This document shows positions 46,084 through 54,059 of a DNA stretch of 64,000 nucleotides, piece by piece. The stretch is from Pseudomonas mucidolens (GTDB lineage: Bacteria > Pseudomonadota > Gammaproteobacteria > Pseudomonadales > Pseudomonadaceae), in the NCBI RefSeq assembly GCF_900106045.1, contig NZ_LT629802.1, positions 1,550,001 through 1,614,000 on the forward strand. The letters run 5' to 3'. The notes beneath the pieces were generated by a model. That model was not told the origin of the DNA. It saw nothing but the letters and a program-made list of their open reading frames with translations, and ran no database searches. The translations under genes were made by a program, and so were the position numbers. Numbering within the stretch: the first letter of the stretch is position 1; each line of letters opens with the position of its first letter.

Positions 46084-47057
46084 ATACGCCAGAGCAACCC
46101 CGTAGTAACGCGGCATCCGCAATAAAACTCGAAGCGGACAAGCCCACTGGCGAACAGCCAATGGAGCTGTTTATTACTGACGAACATACCGAGTATTACC
46201 TCGCGCTAAAAGCTGGGGGAGATTCGGATCGAGGGCTGCTCACCGGTGTATTGGCAGGAATAGGGGGGATAGGAGGTATAGGGCTGGGAATTTTCAGTTT
46301 TTTGCAGAGTGGTGACCTTAAAGGGTTAAATATAATGCTCGCCATATGTATTCCTTTGTGCGTTCTTCCTTTTCTATGGGAAACCCTACGCCCATTACCT
46401 CTGCCCATCCTATTTAACCGCCGCACCCGCGAGGTGTACTACGATCACGACGGGGTACTGTTCCACGCGCCGTGGGATGGTATTCAAGCGGCGGCCCATG
46501 AATTTCAATTGGTAGGTACGAACATCGGCAGTATTCAATGTGCCTCGCTGGAGATCCGAGTTTGGCAATTCGAAAAACCGGAAGCGGCTTTGATGATCAG
46601 CCTCGGTGCGCCCTTTGGAAAATCACTGGCGATGCAAAAAGGTTTTTGGGAATACATCCGTGCCTACATGAACAACGGCCCTTACTTCGACGAACACGGT
46701 AATCACAGCGAATCCGACGCCTTTGTAAAAAGCCAGCTGGCCGTGCAATTCAAAATGAGCGACAACTTCAAGCAAACCCTGGCGCAATTAAAGCAGGCGA
46801 AAAAGGAAGCGGGCGGCAAGAATTACTTAGGCGCCGAGGATACTGCAAAGCTGATACTCGAGCCAATGTTTTACCCTCTGGCTCGAATCCAGGAATTCAC
46901 CTACAGCATTGCTAAACGCCGCTCCCGCAACCGCTGGCCGAGTGTTGTTACTGAGCGCTTGAAAGCCAATGGCCCTACCGCGCGTCTTGTTGATTTGGAA
47001 TGTGAGAAAGGGGCGGCTGCAGGAGTTGAGTGCAACGCAGTTACTGAATTGAAGTAG
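46080..47057 (+). CDS. Putative immunity protein 1 (DUF6708-like, two membrane helices)
   Basis: The protein has 325 residues from ATG 46080, which overlaps the effector stop codon (ATGA); the TTG six bases earlier is less likely. A polar N-terminus (1-50) is followed by two helices (about 52-76 and 82-101) and a large cytoplasmic domain with LFNRRTREVYYDHDGVLFH, WQFEKPEAALMISLG and YIRAYMNNGPYFDEHG. Inner-membrane immunity proteins with this layout protect against pore-forming effectors, so I infer it neutralises the adjacent effector. Its C-terminal region (QFKMSDNFKQTLAQL) differs from copies 2 and 3. Confidence 0.75.
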   Translation: MNTPEQPRSNAASAIKLEADKPTGEQPMELFITDEHTEYYLALKAGGDSDRGLLTGVLAGIGGIGGIGLGIFSFLQSGDLKGLNIMLAICIPLCVLPFLWETLRPLPLPILFNRRTREVYYDHDGVLFHAPWDGIQAAAHEFQLVGTNIGSIQCASLEIRVWQFEKPEAALMISLGAPFGKSLAMQKGFWEYIRAYMNNGPYFDEHGNHSESDAFVKSQLAVQFKMSDNFKQTLAQLKQAKKEAGGKNYLGAEDTAKLILEPMFYPLARIQEFTYSIAKRRSRNRWPSVVTERLKANGPTARLVDLECEKGAAAGVECNAVTELK

Positions 47058-47077
47058 GGGTTGTATGCTGCATTCCC

Positions 47078-47197
47078 ATGACCTCAATAATCATTTCAAT
47101 CGTTTATGGCGCATGTATCGAGGGTGAGTTGATCTATTCCCCACGTGAGGGGCTGACATTGCCTTCAGTGAAAATCATGGAACGAGCTTGGATATGA
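47078..47197 (+). pseudogene. Effector 3'-end remnant ahead of immunity copy 2 (39 codons)
   Basis: The frame MTSIIISIVYGACIEGEL then IYSPREGLTLPSVKIMERAW ends at a TGA that overlaps the next immunity ATG. Its last 26 codons match the end of the effector protein with one Asp-to-Glu change, yet carry several silent DNA differences. This suggests it derives from another effector allele, not from a recent copy. Confidence 0.7.
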
Positions 47198-48168
47198 ATA
47201 CGCCAGAGCAATCCCGTAGTAACGCGGCATCCGCAATAAAACTCGAAGCGGACAAGCCCACTGGCGAACAGCCAATGGAGCTGTTTATTACTGACGAACA
47301 TACCGAGTATTACCTCGCGCTAAAAGCTGGGGGAGATTCGGATCGAGGGTTGCTCACCGGTGTATTAGGTGGAATAGGTGGCTGCGTATTGGTGGGGCTT
47401 GGCCTTATAGGAGCAATGCAAGGTAAGTTCGATATCACCTATATGACATTTTCTATAGGCATACCTTTATTTCTGGTACCGTTCCTATGGGAAACACTAC
47501 GCCCATTACCTCTGCCCATCCTATTTAACCGCCGCACCCGCGAGGTGTACTACGATCACGACGGGGTACTGTTCCACGCTCCGTGGGATGGTATTCAAGC
47601 GGCGGCCCATGAATTTCAATTGGTAGGCACGAACATCGGCAGTATTCAATGTGCCTCGCTGGAGATCCGAGTTTGGCAATTCGAAAAACCGGAAACGGCT
47701 TTGATGATCAGCCTCGGTGCGCCCTTTGGAAAATCACTGGCGATGCAAAAAGGTTTTTGGGAATACATCCGTGCCTACATGAACAACGGCCCTTACTTCG
47801 ACGAACACGGTAATCACAGCGAATTCGATGCCTTTGTAAAAGGCCAACTGGCTGTGCGCCCAAAAATGAGCGATAGCTTTAAAAGAACACGAGAGCAAAT
47901 AAAGCAGGCGAAGCGAGAGGCGGGCGGCAAGAACTACTTGAGTGGCTCTGACGTTATAAAACTAATACTTGAGCCTATGTTTTATCCCCAGGCTCGAATC
48001 CAGGAATTCACCTACAGCATTGCAAAGCGCCGCTCCCGCAACCGTTGGCCGAGCGTTGTTGTTGAACGCTTGAAAGCCAATGGCCCTACCACGCGTCTTG
48101 TTGATTTGGAATGTGAGAAAGGGGCGGCTACAGGAGTTGAGTGCAACGCAGTTACTGAATTGAAGTAG
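47194..48168 (+). CDS. Putative immunity protein 2 (DUF6708-like)
   Basis: The 324-residue paralogue of copy 1 is nearly identical in residues 1-55 and in the central domain (YYDHDGVLFHAPWDGIQAAA). Its membrane segment is quite different (VLGGIGGCVLVGLGLIGAMQ then YMTFSIGIPLFLVPFLW), while its C-terminal part (RPKMSDSFKRTREQIKQAKR) matches copy 3. Because membrane helices often decide immunity specificity, this copy may protect against a different effector variant. It is preceded by an effector-tail remnant and has no cognate effector in the window. Confidence 0.7.
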   Translation: MNTPEQSRSNAASAIKLEADKPTGEQPMELFITDEHTEYYLALKAGGDSDRGLLTGVLGGIGGCVLVGLGLIGAMQGKFDITYMTFSIGIPLFLVPFLWETLRPLPLPILFNRRTREVYYDHDGVLFHAPWDGIQAAAHEFQLVGTNIGSIQCASLEIRVWQFEKPETALMISLGAPFGKSLAMQKGFWEYIRAYMNNGPYFDEHGNHSEFDAFVKGQLAVRPKMSDSFKRTREQIKQAKREAGGKNYLSGSDVIKLILEPMFYPQARIQEFTYSIAKRRSRNRWPSVVVERLKANGPTTRLVDLECEKGAATGVECNAVTELK

Positions 48169-48188
48169 GGGTTGTATGCTGCATTCCC

Positions 48189-48308
48189 ATGACCTCAATA
48201 ATCACTTCAATCGTTTATAGCGCATGTATCGAGGGCGATTTGATCTATTCCCCACGTGAGGGGCTGACATTGCCTTCAATGAAAATCATGGAACGAGCTT
48301 GGATATGA
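48189..48308 (+). pseudogene. Effector 3'-end remnant ahead of immunity copy 3 (39 codons)
   Basis: It has the same structure as the remnant at 47078: MTSIITSIVYSACIEGDL then IYSPREGLTLPSMKIMERAW, with Val changed to Met. It overlaps the immunity ATG by four bases. The frame is kept open in all three remnants, although they differ by point changes. Confidence 0.7.
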
Positions 48309-49282
48309 ATACGCCAGAGCAACCCCGTAGTAACGCGGCCTCCGCAATAAAACTCGAAGCGGACAAACCCACCGGCGAGCAGCCGATGGAGTTGTTTATT
48401 ACCGATGGACATACCGAGTATTACCTCGCGCTAAAAGCTGGGGGGGATTCGGATCGAGGGTTGCTCACCGGTGTATTGGCAGGAATAGGGGGGATAGGAG
48501 GTATAGGGCTGGGACTTTTCAGTTTTTTGCAGAGTGGCGACCTTAAAGGGTTAAATATAATGCTCGCCATATGTATTCCTTTGTGCATCCTTCCTTTTCT
48601 ATGGGAAACCCTACGCCCATTACCTCTGCCCATCCTATTTAACCGCCGTACCCGCGAGGTGTACTTCGATCACGCCGGTAAACTATTCCACACCCCATGG
48701 GATGGTATTCAAGCGGTGACCAACGAATTTCAATTGGTGGGTCCGAGCATCGGCAGTATCCAAAGTGCCTCGCTGGAGATTCGAGTTTGGCAATTCGAAA
48801 AACCGGAAACCGTTCTGATGGTCAGTCTCGGGTCACCCTTTGGCAAATCACTGATGTTGCAAAAAAGCTTGTGGGAATACATTCGCGCCTACATGAATAA
48901 CGGACCGTATTTCGATGAGCACGGAAATCACAGTGAGTCCGATGCCTTTGTAAAAAGCCAACTAGCTGTGCGCCCAAAAATGAGCGATAGCTTTAAAAGA
49001 ACACGAGAGCAGATAAAACAGGCGAAGCGAGAGGCGGGCGGTAAGAACTACTTGAGTGGCTCTGACGTTATAAAGCTAATACTTGGGCCTATGTTTTATC
49101 CCCAGGATCGAATCCAGGAATTCACCTACAGCATTGCAAAACGCCGCTCCCGCAACCGTTGGCCGAGCGTTGTTGCTGAACGCTTGAAAGCCAATGGCCC
49201 TACCACGCGTCTTGTTGATTTGGAATATGAGAAAGGCGCGATTTCAGGAGTTGAGTGTAACGCAGTTATTGAATTGAAGTAG
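48305..49282 (+). CDS. Putative immunity protein 3 (DUF6708-like)
   Basis: The 325-residue paralogue has membrane segments almost identical to copy 1 (VLAGIGGIGGIGLGLFSFLQ), a divergent central domain (YFDHAGKLFHTPWDGIQAVT then GPSIGSIQSASLEIR, TVLMVSLGSPFGKSLMLQ), and a C-terminus like that of copy 2. The combination shows exchange of segments between units. It has no cognate effector of its own in the window. Function as an orphan immunity protein is inferred from similarity to copy 1. Confidence 0.7.
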   Translation: MNTPEQPRSNAASAIKLEADKPTGEQPMELFITDGHTEYYLALKAGGDSDRGLLTGVLAGIGGIGGIGLGLFSFLQSGDLKGLNIMLAICIPLCILPFLWETLRPLPLPILFNRRTREVYFDHAGKLFHTPWDGIQAVTNEFQLVGPSIGSIQSASLEIRVWQFEKPETVLMVSLGSPFGKSLMLQKSLWEYIRAYMNNGPYFDEHGNHSESDAFVKSQLAVRPKMSDSFKRTREQIKQAKREAGGKNYLSGSDVIKLILGPMFYPQDRIQEFTYSIAKRRSRNRWPSVVAERLKANGPTTRLVDLEYEKGAISGVECNAVIELK

Positions 49283-49303
49283 GGGGTTGTATGCTGCATT
49301 CCC

Positions 49304-49423
49304 ATGACCTCAATAATCACTTCAATCGTTTATGGCGCATGTATCGAGGGCGAGTTGATCTATTCCCCACGTGAGGGGCCGACATTGCCTTCAGTGAAAA
49401 TCATGGAACGAGCTTGGATATGA
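49304..49423 (+). pseudogene. Effector 3'-end remnant ahead of truncated copy 4 (39 codons)
   Basis: It reads MTSIITSIVYGACIEGEL then IYSPREGPTLPSVKIMERAW, with Leu changed to Pro relative to the effector. It overlaps the ATG at 49420. Confidence 0.65.
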
Positions 49424-49614
49424 ATACGCCAGAGCAACTCCGTAGTAACGCGGCATCCGCAATAAAACTCGAAGCGGACAAGCCCACTGGCGAACAGCCA
49501 ATGGAGCTGTTTATTACTGACGAACATACCGAGTACTACCTCGCGCTAAAAGCTGGGGGGATTCGGATCGAGGAATGGGTTGAGCCAGAAAAGCAAGGTA
49601 TGGGTACCCGCTAA
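49420..49614 (+). pseudogene. Truncated immunity copy 4
   Basis: The first 47 residues match the other copies (MNTPEQLRSNAASAIKLEAD onward to LALKAGG). A G-run then has six Gs where copy 3 has seven, which shifts the frame, and homology ends about 15 bases later at a junction near 49575. The remaining residues (IRIEEWVEPEKQGMGTR) are unrelated to the family. The two membrane helices and the whole cytoplasmic domain are lost, so it cannot work as an immunity protein. Confidence 0.75.
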
Positions 49615-49856
49615 ATCATCCCGAACCAGTCAACGCCCGCGCATTCGACTGAGGCAGAACGGCAGCGGCTGAAGGATTTCAATAACGATGGCGTGCCGCC
49701 TGGCGCCTGCTGATCACTTGCCGCCGAGAGCCAGGCCGTGGGTATTTGCAATGCATTGACGCGAGAGCCGACCCAAACTCCATCTTGTACAGTTCAGGCG
49801 GTTACCGCCCCCGCAGGGCAAATGTTGACGGCCCCGTCTGGTTCTCGTCGGGGTGA
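49615..49856. other. Unassigned remnant at the end of the T6SS island
   Basis: Past the TAA, one frame carries on from copy 4 as IIPNQSTPAHSTEAERQRLK then DFNNDGVPPGAC and a stop (49710). It has protein-like composition and could be the tail of another polymorphic toxin or of an unrelated gene broken by the rearrangement. No gene can be supported between it and ada. Confidence 0.35.
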
Positions 49857-50999
49857 CTATCGTGCTCCGTCTGATTTGTTCGCCAAAGGGGCTTGTGTAT
49901 CTGCCAACCCCTCCAATGCAAATGTCTGCTGTTGGGTTATCTGCAAAGCAGCCTTCTCCAGGCGCAATAAAAACGCTTTGCGTGGTTGCCCGCCGCCATA
50001 GCCGGTAAGGGCGCCATTGGCGGCGATTACGCGATGACAGGGAACGACAATCGATAACCGGTTATGGCCATTTGCGTTGCCTACCGCCTGGCCAGCCCCC
50101 GGCTTGCCGATATGCTCGGCGATGGCGCCGTAGGTTGAGGTTTCCCCGTAGCCGATTCTGAGTAATTCGCTCCAGACCAACTGGTCAAAAGGGCTGCCTG
50201 GCAGATGCAGCGGGACCGAGAATTTTTTCAGCGTTCCTTCAAAGTAGAGTTTCAGCTGGGCTTCGATCTGCTGAAGGTAAGTGTGCTCGCCTGGAGCAAT
50301 CGAATACCCATAGCGCTGGCGTAACTCATGCAGTTCTGCGGTGAGTGCCGGGCGGTCAAGAAACTCGAGCAGCACCAGACCGCGCGCTTCTGCCATAGCA
50401 ATCATCGGGCCCAAGGGCGTGGTCAGATGACGGTACAGCAGCAGAGACGTCTCAGTGGCTTTGCCGGGGGTAATTTGAAAAGTTTTTTTGAACGCGTCTC
50501 TGAATCCACTGAGCGACTCGTACCCGGAATCGAATGCTGTGTTATCCAACGTTTCACCCACAACGATACGACCTAACGCTATCCCCAGCCGGCGAGAGCG
50601 CAGCCAGGCATGAAACGTCATGCCAAAATGCTGTTTGAACCACCTGCGTAAGCGCAGGGGCTCAACACCCCGGGTCAGCAACTCGGCGTCAGTCCAGCGG
50701 GCATCGGGCGCTGCAGTCACCGCGGCAAACAGCTCCCTGACCCACTCCGGCGCCGACGCGGCCAAATCCAGCGGCTTGCAGCGCAGGCAGGGGCGATAAC
50801 CTGCCGCCATTGCTTCGGTTGCCAAGGAAAAAAATTCAACATTCTCGGGCTTAGGTTTACGTGCGCCACAGGTCGGGCGGCAAAAGATGCCGGTGGTTTT
50901 GACAGCGGTAAAAAACACGCCTTCGTAGGCGCTGTCGCTACCCAGCATCGCTCTGACCATTTCGGGCCTGGGCGGAAGAGGGTTGTTGTAAGGATTCAT
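49857..50999 (-). CDS. ada: Bifunctional DNA repair methyltransferase/activator Ada
   Basis: The protein has 380 residues from ATG 50997-50999 (MNPYNNPLPP). The N-terminal zinc domain has the cysteine set GIFCRPTCGARKP and YRPCLRCKP, which accepts methyl groups from phosphotriesters and turns Ada into an activator. An AraC-type helix-turn-helix region follows (about 85-190; HAWLRSRRLGIALGRI, FDSGYESLSGFRDAFKK). The C-terminal part is the O6-methylguanine methyltransferase with active site IVVPCHRVIAANG near residue 330. The last 30 residues are a non-conserved tail. It flanks the T6SS island on the right. Confidence 0.94.
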   Translation of the reverse strand: MNPYNNPLPPRPEMVRAMLGSDSAYEGVFFTAVKTTGIFCRPTCGARKPKPENVEFFSLATEAMAAGYRPCLRCKPLDLAASAPEWVRELFAAVTAAPDARWTDAELLTRGVEPLRLRRWFKQHFGMTFHAWLRSRRLGIALGRIVVGETLDNTAFDSGYESLSGFRDAFKKTFQITPGKATETSLLLYRHLTTPLGPMIAMAEARGLVLLEFLDRPALTAELHELRQRYGYSIAPGEHTYLQQIEAQLKLYFEGTLKKFSVPLHLPGSPFDQLVWSELLRIGYGETSTYGAIAEHIGKPGAGQAVGNANGHNRLSIVVPCHRVIAANGALTGYGGGQPRKAFLLRLEKAALQITQQQTFALEGLADTQAPLANKSDGAR

Positions 51000-51314
51000 A
51001 GACAATCAGCCTTGAATTGCACGGACATCAGCGATTCAGCGCGACAGGCGCAGACGTTGAACGTCCGGGTCCGCGGATTAATACTTCAGTGGCTCATCAC
51101 ACCCGGGAAGACTATTGAGGTCGCTCGTGCATTGAAAGGGTGTGATCAAGAGTCTTCAGGTCGGATGATCTTAAGCCGACTGTGCCTGTGCCTCCACCGA
51201 GAAATCGACACTGATTTGCCAGGCATGTGCGCAAGCTCAACGAACGGCCCGGCACGCAGCGGTGTGCCTGCCGAAGCCGTACTTAGTGTCTGCGACGTCT
51301 GGCGCGATTTTTAT
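51000..51314. other. Intergenic region between ada and the isochorismatase-type gene
   Basis: It has no recognised gene or RNA. A plus-strand frame crosses it and continues through the minus-strand hydrolase gene, which marks it as a shadow. It should hold the ada promoter. Confidence 0.4.
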
Positions 51315-51833
51315 TTAGAAGCGCCACTGCGCAGCGCGAACCAGGCGGCAGAAGGGGCCATCCAGCGTTGCATTGTGATGAGCGACGATGTCCTCGGCTT
51401 TCATCACAGCGGTGTCGGAACAGGTATGGCCGTCGGCGACCAGTACCGCATCGAAGCCAAGGTCACGAGCCGCGCGGCAGGTGCTGTCTACGCAGTATTG
51501 AGTTTTCATCCCTGCGACCACCACGCCGGTAGCACCGCGAGCGCGCAAATTGTCCGCCAGGTCGGTCATCTCGAAGGCGTTGGGACGGCGCTTTTCAAAC
51601 ACCACCTCTCCACCCAGCAGCGTCAGCTCTGGCGCAAGCATCGTCAGTGGGCTGCCAGGTTCTATGGGGGATCCCACGGGGCCGATGTGGCGTGCCAGAA
51701 AAATCGCAGCACCTGCGCTGCGCGCCTGGTCCATCAGGGCGTTCACTGTTTTCAACAGCGCTTCGCCGCGCCATGGCTTTTCCGGGCCGTGGACCAGCCC
51801 AACTTGGATATCGAGTATCAACAGGGCGTACAT
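51315..51833 (-). CDS. Isochorismatase-family cysteine hydrolase
   Basis: The protein has 172 residues from ATG 51831-51833 (MYALLILDIQ), with AAGGAGATG upstream; an extension to 51866 is rejected. The family triad is visible: Asp in LILDIQVGLV (residue 8), Lys in VVFEKRRPNAF (about 81), and Cys in GMKTQYCVDSTCRAA (about 118). Members hydrolyse isochorismate, nicotinamide or related amides; the substrate here cannot be told from sequence. It seems to be monocistronic. Confidence 0.85.
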   Translation of the reverse strand: MYALLILDIQVGLVHGPEKPWRGEALLKTVNALMDQARSAGAAIFLARHIGPVGSPIEPGSPLTMLAPELTLLGGEVVFEKRRPNAFEMTDLADNLRARGATGVVVAGMKTQYCVDSTCRAARDLGFDAVLVADGHTCSDTAVMKAEDIVAHHNATLDGPFCRLVRAAQWRF

Positions 51834-51874
51834 GGGTGCATCTCCTTGCGTTTGAACCAGCGACACAAGGGCAT

Positions 51875-51907
51875 AAAAAAGGCCCTGTCCATCGCTGGCG
51901 GGCCTTT
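51875..51907 (-). terminator. Intrinsic terminator on the minus strand
   Basis: The arms AAAGGCCC and GGGCCTTT (14-base loop), read on the minus strand, are followed by T6. It lies between the NAD(P)H oxidoreductase gene and the isochorismatase-type gene and would end the upstream transcript. Confidence 0.65.
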
Positions 51908-52155
51908 GAAGTTCGTTTGCTATTGGCTCACGACACCTCGCACGCTCCGCTTTCTGCGGTCGTGGTGGTGGTTGTCGAGGTGAGGCAATAATGAGTCATG
52001 AGGCGACACTAGCAATACCGTGGTGAGCTGACAAGCCTGTCGCCGTGCTCGCGGGAGGATAAATCGCAAACAAAGGAAAGTCCGAGGTAGTCAACCGTCC
52101 GGCGATCACACCTTTCCAACTCCAGAAAAAATGCTCACCATCCGCCAGCGCACTG
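51908..52155. other. Intergenic region, nothing recognised
   Basis: About 250 bases downstream of the oxidoreductase gene. It has no ORF with protein-like composition and no repeat that I can see. Confidence 0.4.
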
Positions 52156-52953
52156 CTAGCCTTCAGGCGTCATTCCCTCACAGATATGGATGCCCAAATC
52201 GTGACGGCCGGGTGCAAGATGCGGCTTAAGTGTCAACGCCGGAATTTCATAGTCCCCGGCATTCTGGCGACGAAACGGCAAGGGCTGATCACTGAACAGG
52301 TTATCCAGCCGAGCCGCATAGGCCGTGCATAGCTGTTCGAACCGAGCGGCGTCCATTTTGCTGGTTTTATAGATTGGGAAGGGCGGCATGACCGTGAACC
52401 CAGGATAGAAAAGCACCCCATGCTGGATAGGGAATAGCAGGTCATCCAGCGCACCGTTTACCCCTCGGCCACTGTAATGGGGCTCCCACCCGCCCAGAGT
52501 GACCACCAACATTGCACGCTTTCCTGCCATGCTACCTTCGCCGTAGCGATCGCCCCAATGGCTTTCGCTATGTTCGCCGACACCATAGGCAAACCCATAG
52601 GCGTAGACGCGTTCGACCCAGCCCTTGAGGATCGCTGGCATCGAGAACCACCACAGTGGGAATTGAAAGATCACGGCGTCTGCCCATCGCAATTTGGCCT
52701 GCTCCTCCTCAATGTCTGTCGGTTGGGTGCCGGCGGCAAATACACGCTGCGACTCTATTGCGGGGTTGAAAGGGTTTTCGTCGTCATAGCCTGGGGCGTC
52801 GTCCGGATTAATGAGCGCCTTCCAACGCATATCGTATAGATCCGAGACCTTGACCTCGTGGCCTGCGGCTTGCAGGTGAGCGATCGCGAAATCCCTGAGC
52901 GAGCCATTGAGCGAACGGGGTTCAGGGTGAGCGTAGATCAACAGTAGCTTCAT
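52156..52953 (-). CDS. Flavodoxin-fold NAD(P)H dehydrogenase (quinone) family protein
   Basis: The protein has 265 residues from ATG 52951-52953 (MKLLLIYAHPEPRSLNGSL), with GGAG upstream. A 70-residue extension crosses the promoter and the LysR gene start and is rejected. The family (KefF/MdaB/YwrO-like) reduces quinones or nitro compounds with FMN or FAD. FQFPLWWFSMPAILKGWVER and GKRAMLVVTLGG are the conserved blocks around residues 105 and 150. It is divergent from the LysR gene at 53038, so it is the likely target of that regulator. Confidence 0.88.
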   Translation of the reverse strand: MKLLLIYAHPEPRSLNGSLRDFAIAHLQAAGHEVKVSDLYDMRWKALINPDDAPGYDDENPFNPAIESQRVFAAGTQPTDIEEEQAKLRWADAVIFQFPLWWFSMPAILKGWVERVYAYGFAYGVGEHSESHWGDRYGEGSMAGKRAMLVVTLGGWEPHYSGRGVNGALDDLLFPIQHGVLFYPGFTVMPPFPIYKTSKMDAARFEQLCTAYAARLDNLFSDQPLPFRRQNAGDYEIPALTLKPHLAPGRHDLGIHICEGMTPEG

Positions 52954-53005
52954 GAGGGGCTCCGAGTGGATGTATTCCTCACCGTAGCCACGAATCCGAT
53001 ATGAT

Positions 53006-53019
53006 GGAAATGAATTTCC
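53006..53019. promoter_or_regulatory. Likely LysR-type operator
   Basis: GGAAAT-GA-ATTTCC is a perfect 6-bp inverted repeat in the 84-bp space between the divergent oxidoreductase and LysR genes. It is where a LysR regulator would bind to control both. Confidence 0.5.
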
Positions 53020-53037
53020 GAAACACGTGGTATTTAT

Positions 53038-53958
53038 ATGCACAATACCTTGCGCCGTCTGGATCTTAATTTGTTGGTCACGTTGGATGCGCTGTTGTCC
53101 GAGCAAAACGTTACACGGGCGGCGCGGTTGCTCAATCTCGCTCAACCGACCGTCAGCCTGCAATTGGGTCGGCTGAGAGACATTCTGGACGATCCATTGT
53201 TGCTGCCCGGCCCCCGAGGGATGTCGCCTACCGAGCGTGCCCGTGAATTGCGCGGGCCACTGCGTGAAGCGCTGGTAGCTCTGGAAGGCGCACTGAGTCC
53301 TGGTGTCACTTTTGAGCCTGCACTGTCCAGTCAGACGTGGAAGGTTGCTGCCAGTGATTACGCAACTACTGCTTTAATCTGGCCGTCGCTAGCACTGCTC
53401 AGGCGTCTAGCCCCGAATACCCGGTTGGCGCTGGTGAACAAAAACCCCGTTAACCTTGCCAATGATCTGGAAAACGGCCAGCTCGATCTGGCGCTGCACA
53501 CTCGCGATGACGCGCCGCCAAAACTGCGTCAGCGGTCTTTAGTTCACGAACGCTATGTGCTGGCCGGGCGACGCGATCATCCCGCTTTGGCAACCCAGCT
53601 ATCGCTCAAAGCGTTCTGTGGCCTTGAACATGCCGTTATGTCACCGAATGGCGCTGGGTTCGTGGGGAGCACTGACCAGGCACTGGCAGCTAAAGGTCTG
53701 GATCGACGAGTCGTATTGTCAGTGTCTAATTTCAACTCGCTCGTCTCAGCATTGGCGCACAGCGACTTGGTTGCCGTGGTGCCCGAAAGGCTGGTACGAG
53801 ATGAGCCAGCACTTCACGTCCAAACGCCTCCGCTCGCCATTCCGGGTTTTGAAATGCTTATGTTATGGCCCGAACGACTGCACCGAGATCCCGCTCATAT
53901 GTGGCTACGCGATCTCATCGCCTCGACGTTGGAAACAGCCTCCAACTCAGAGCGTTGA
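53038..53958 (+). CDS. LysR-family transcriptional regulator
   Basis: The 306-residue protein has the N-terminal winged helix-turn-helix typical of the family (LDLNLLVTLDALLSEQNVTR then AARLLNLAQPTVSLQLGRLR, residues 8-46) and a periplasmic-binding-like effector domain (about 95-295). It belongs to the NodD/SyrM-like branch, judged by the LNLLVTLDALL start and the WPSLALLRRLAPNTRL block. It lies divergently next to a quinone oxidoreductase gene, so it probably responds to a redox-active or electrophilic compound. Confidence 0.9.
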   Translation: MHNTLRRLDLNLLVTLDALLSEQNVTRAARLLNLAQPTVSLQLGRLRDILDDPLLLPGPRGMSPTERARELRGPLREALVALEGALSPGVTFEPALSSQTWKVAASDYATTALIWPSLALLRRLAPNTRLALVNKNPVNLANDLENGQLDLALHTRDDAPPKLRQRSLVHERYVLAGRRDHPALATQLSLKAFCGLEHAVMSPNGAGFVGSTDQALAAKGLDRRVVLSVSNFNSLVSALAHSDLVAVVPERLVRDEPALHVQTPPLAIPGFEMLMLWPERLHRDPAHMWLRDLIASTLETASNSER

Positions 53959-54059
53959 TTAATTCAAATGAGGGTAAGCGAATGGGGAACCAACCTTGCG
54001 TAGGTCAGGCAGGCGTCCACTGATGCGGCAGCAACTATGCTCCAGGGGGCCTGGACGCT

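Larger units (their letters stand above)
46004..49580 (+). repeat. Tandem array of effector-tail plus immunity-gene units (period about 1.11 kb)
   Basis: The immunity-gene starts lie at 46080, 47194, 48305 and 49420, giving periods of 1114, 1111 and 1115 bp. Each unit is made of the effector 3' end (about 80 bp), an immunity gene, and a 50-bp linker (starting GGGTTGTATGCTGCATTCCC). The fourth unit breaks off after about 155 bp. Long blocks are nearly identical between units, but different pairs share different blocks. Confidence 0.9.

Noticed and set aside
46080-49614. CRISPR-like or satellite repeat array
   Set aside because: The repeats are about 1.1 kb units that contain full-length coding genes, with no short regular repeats and spacers.
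51012-51983. 323-codon plus-strand frame beyond ada
   Set aside because: Most of it overlaps the isochorismatase-type gene on the other strand, which has all its catalytic residues; the plus frame has unnatural composition.
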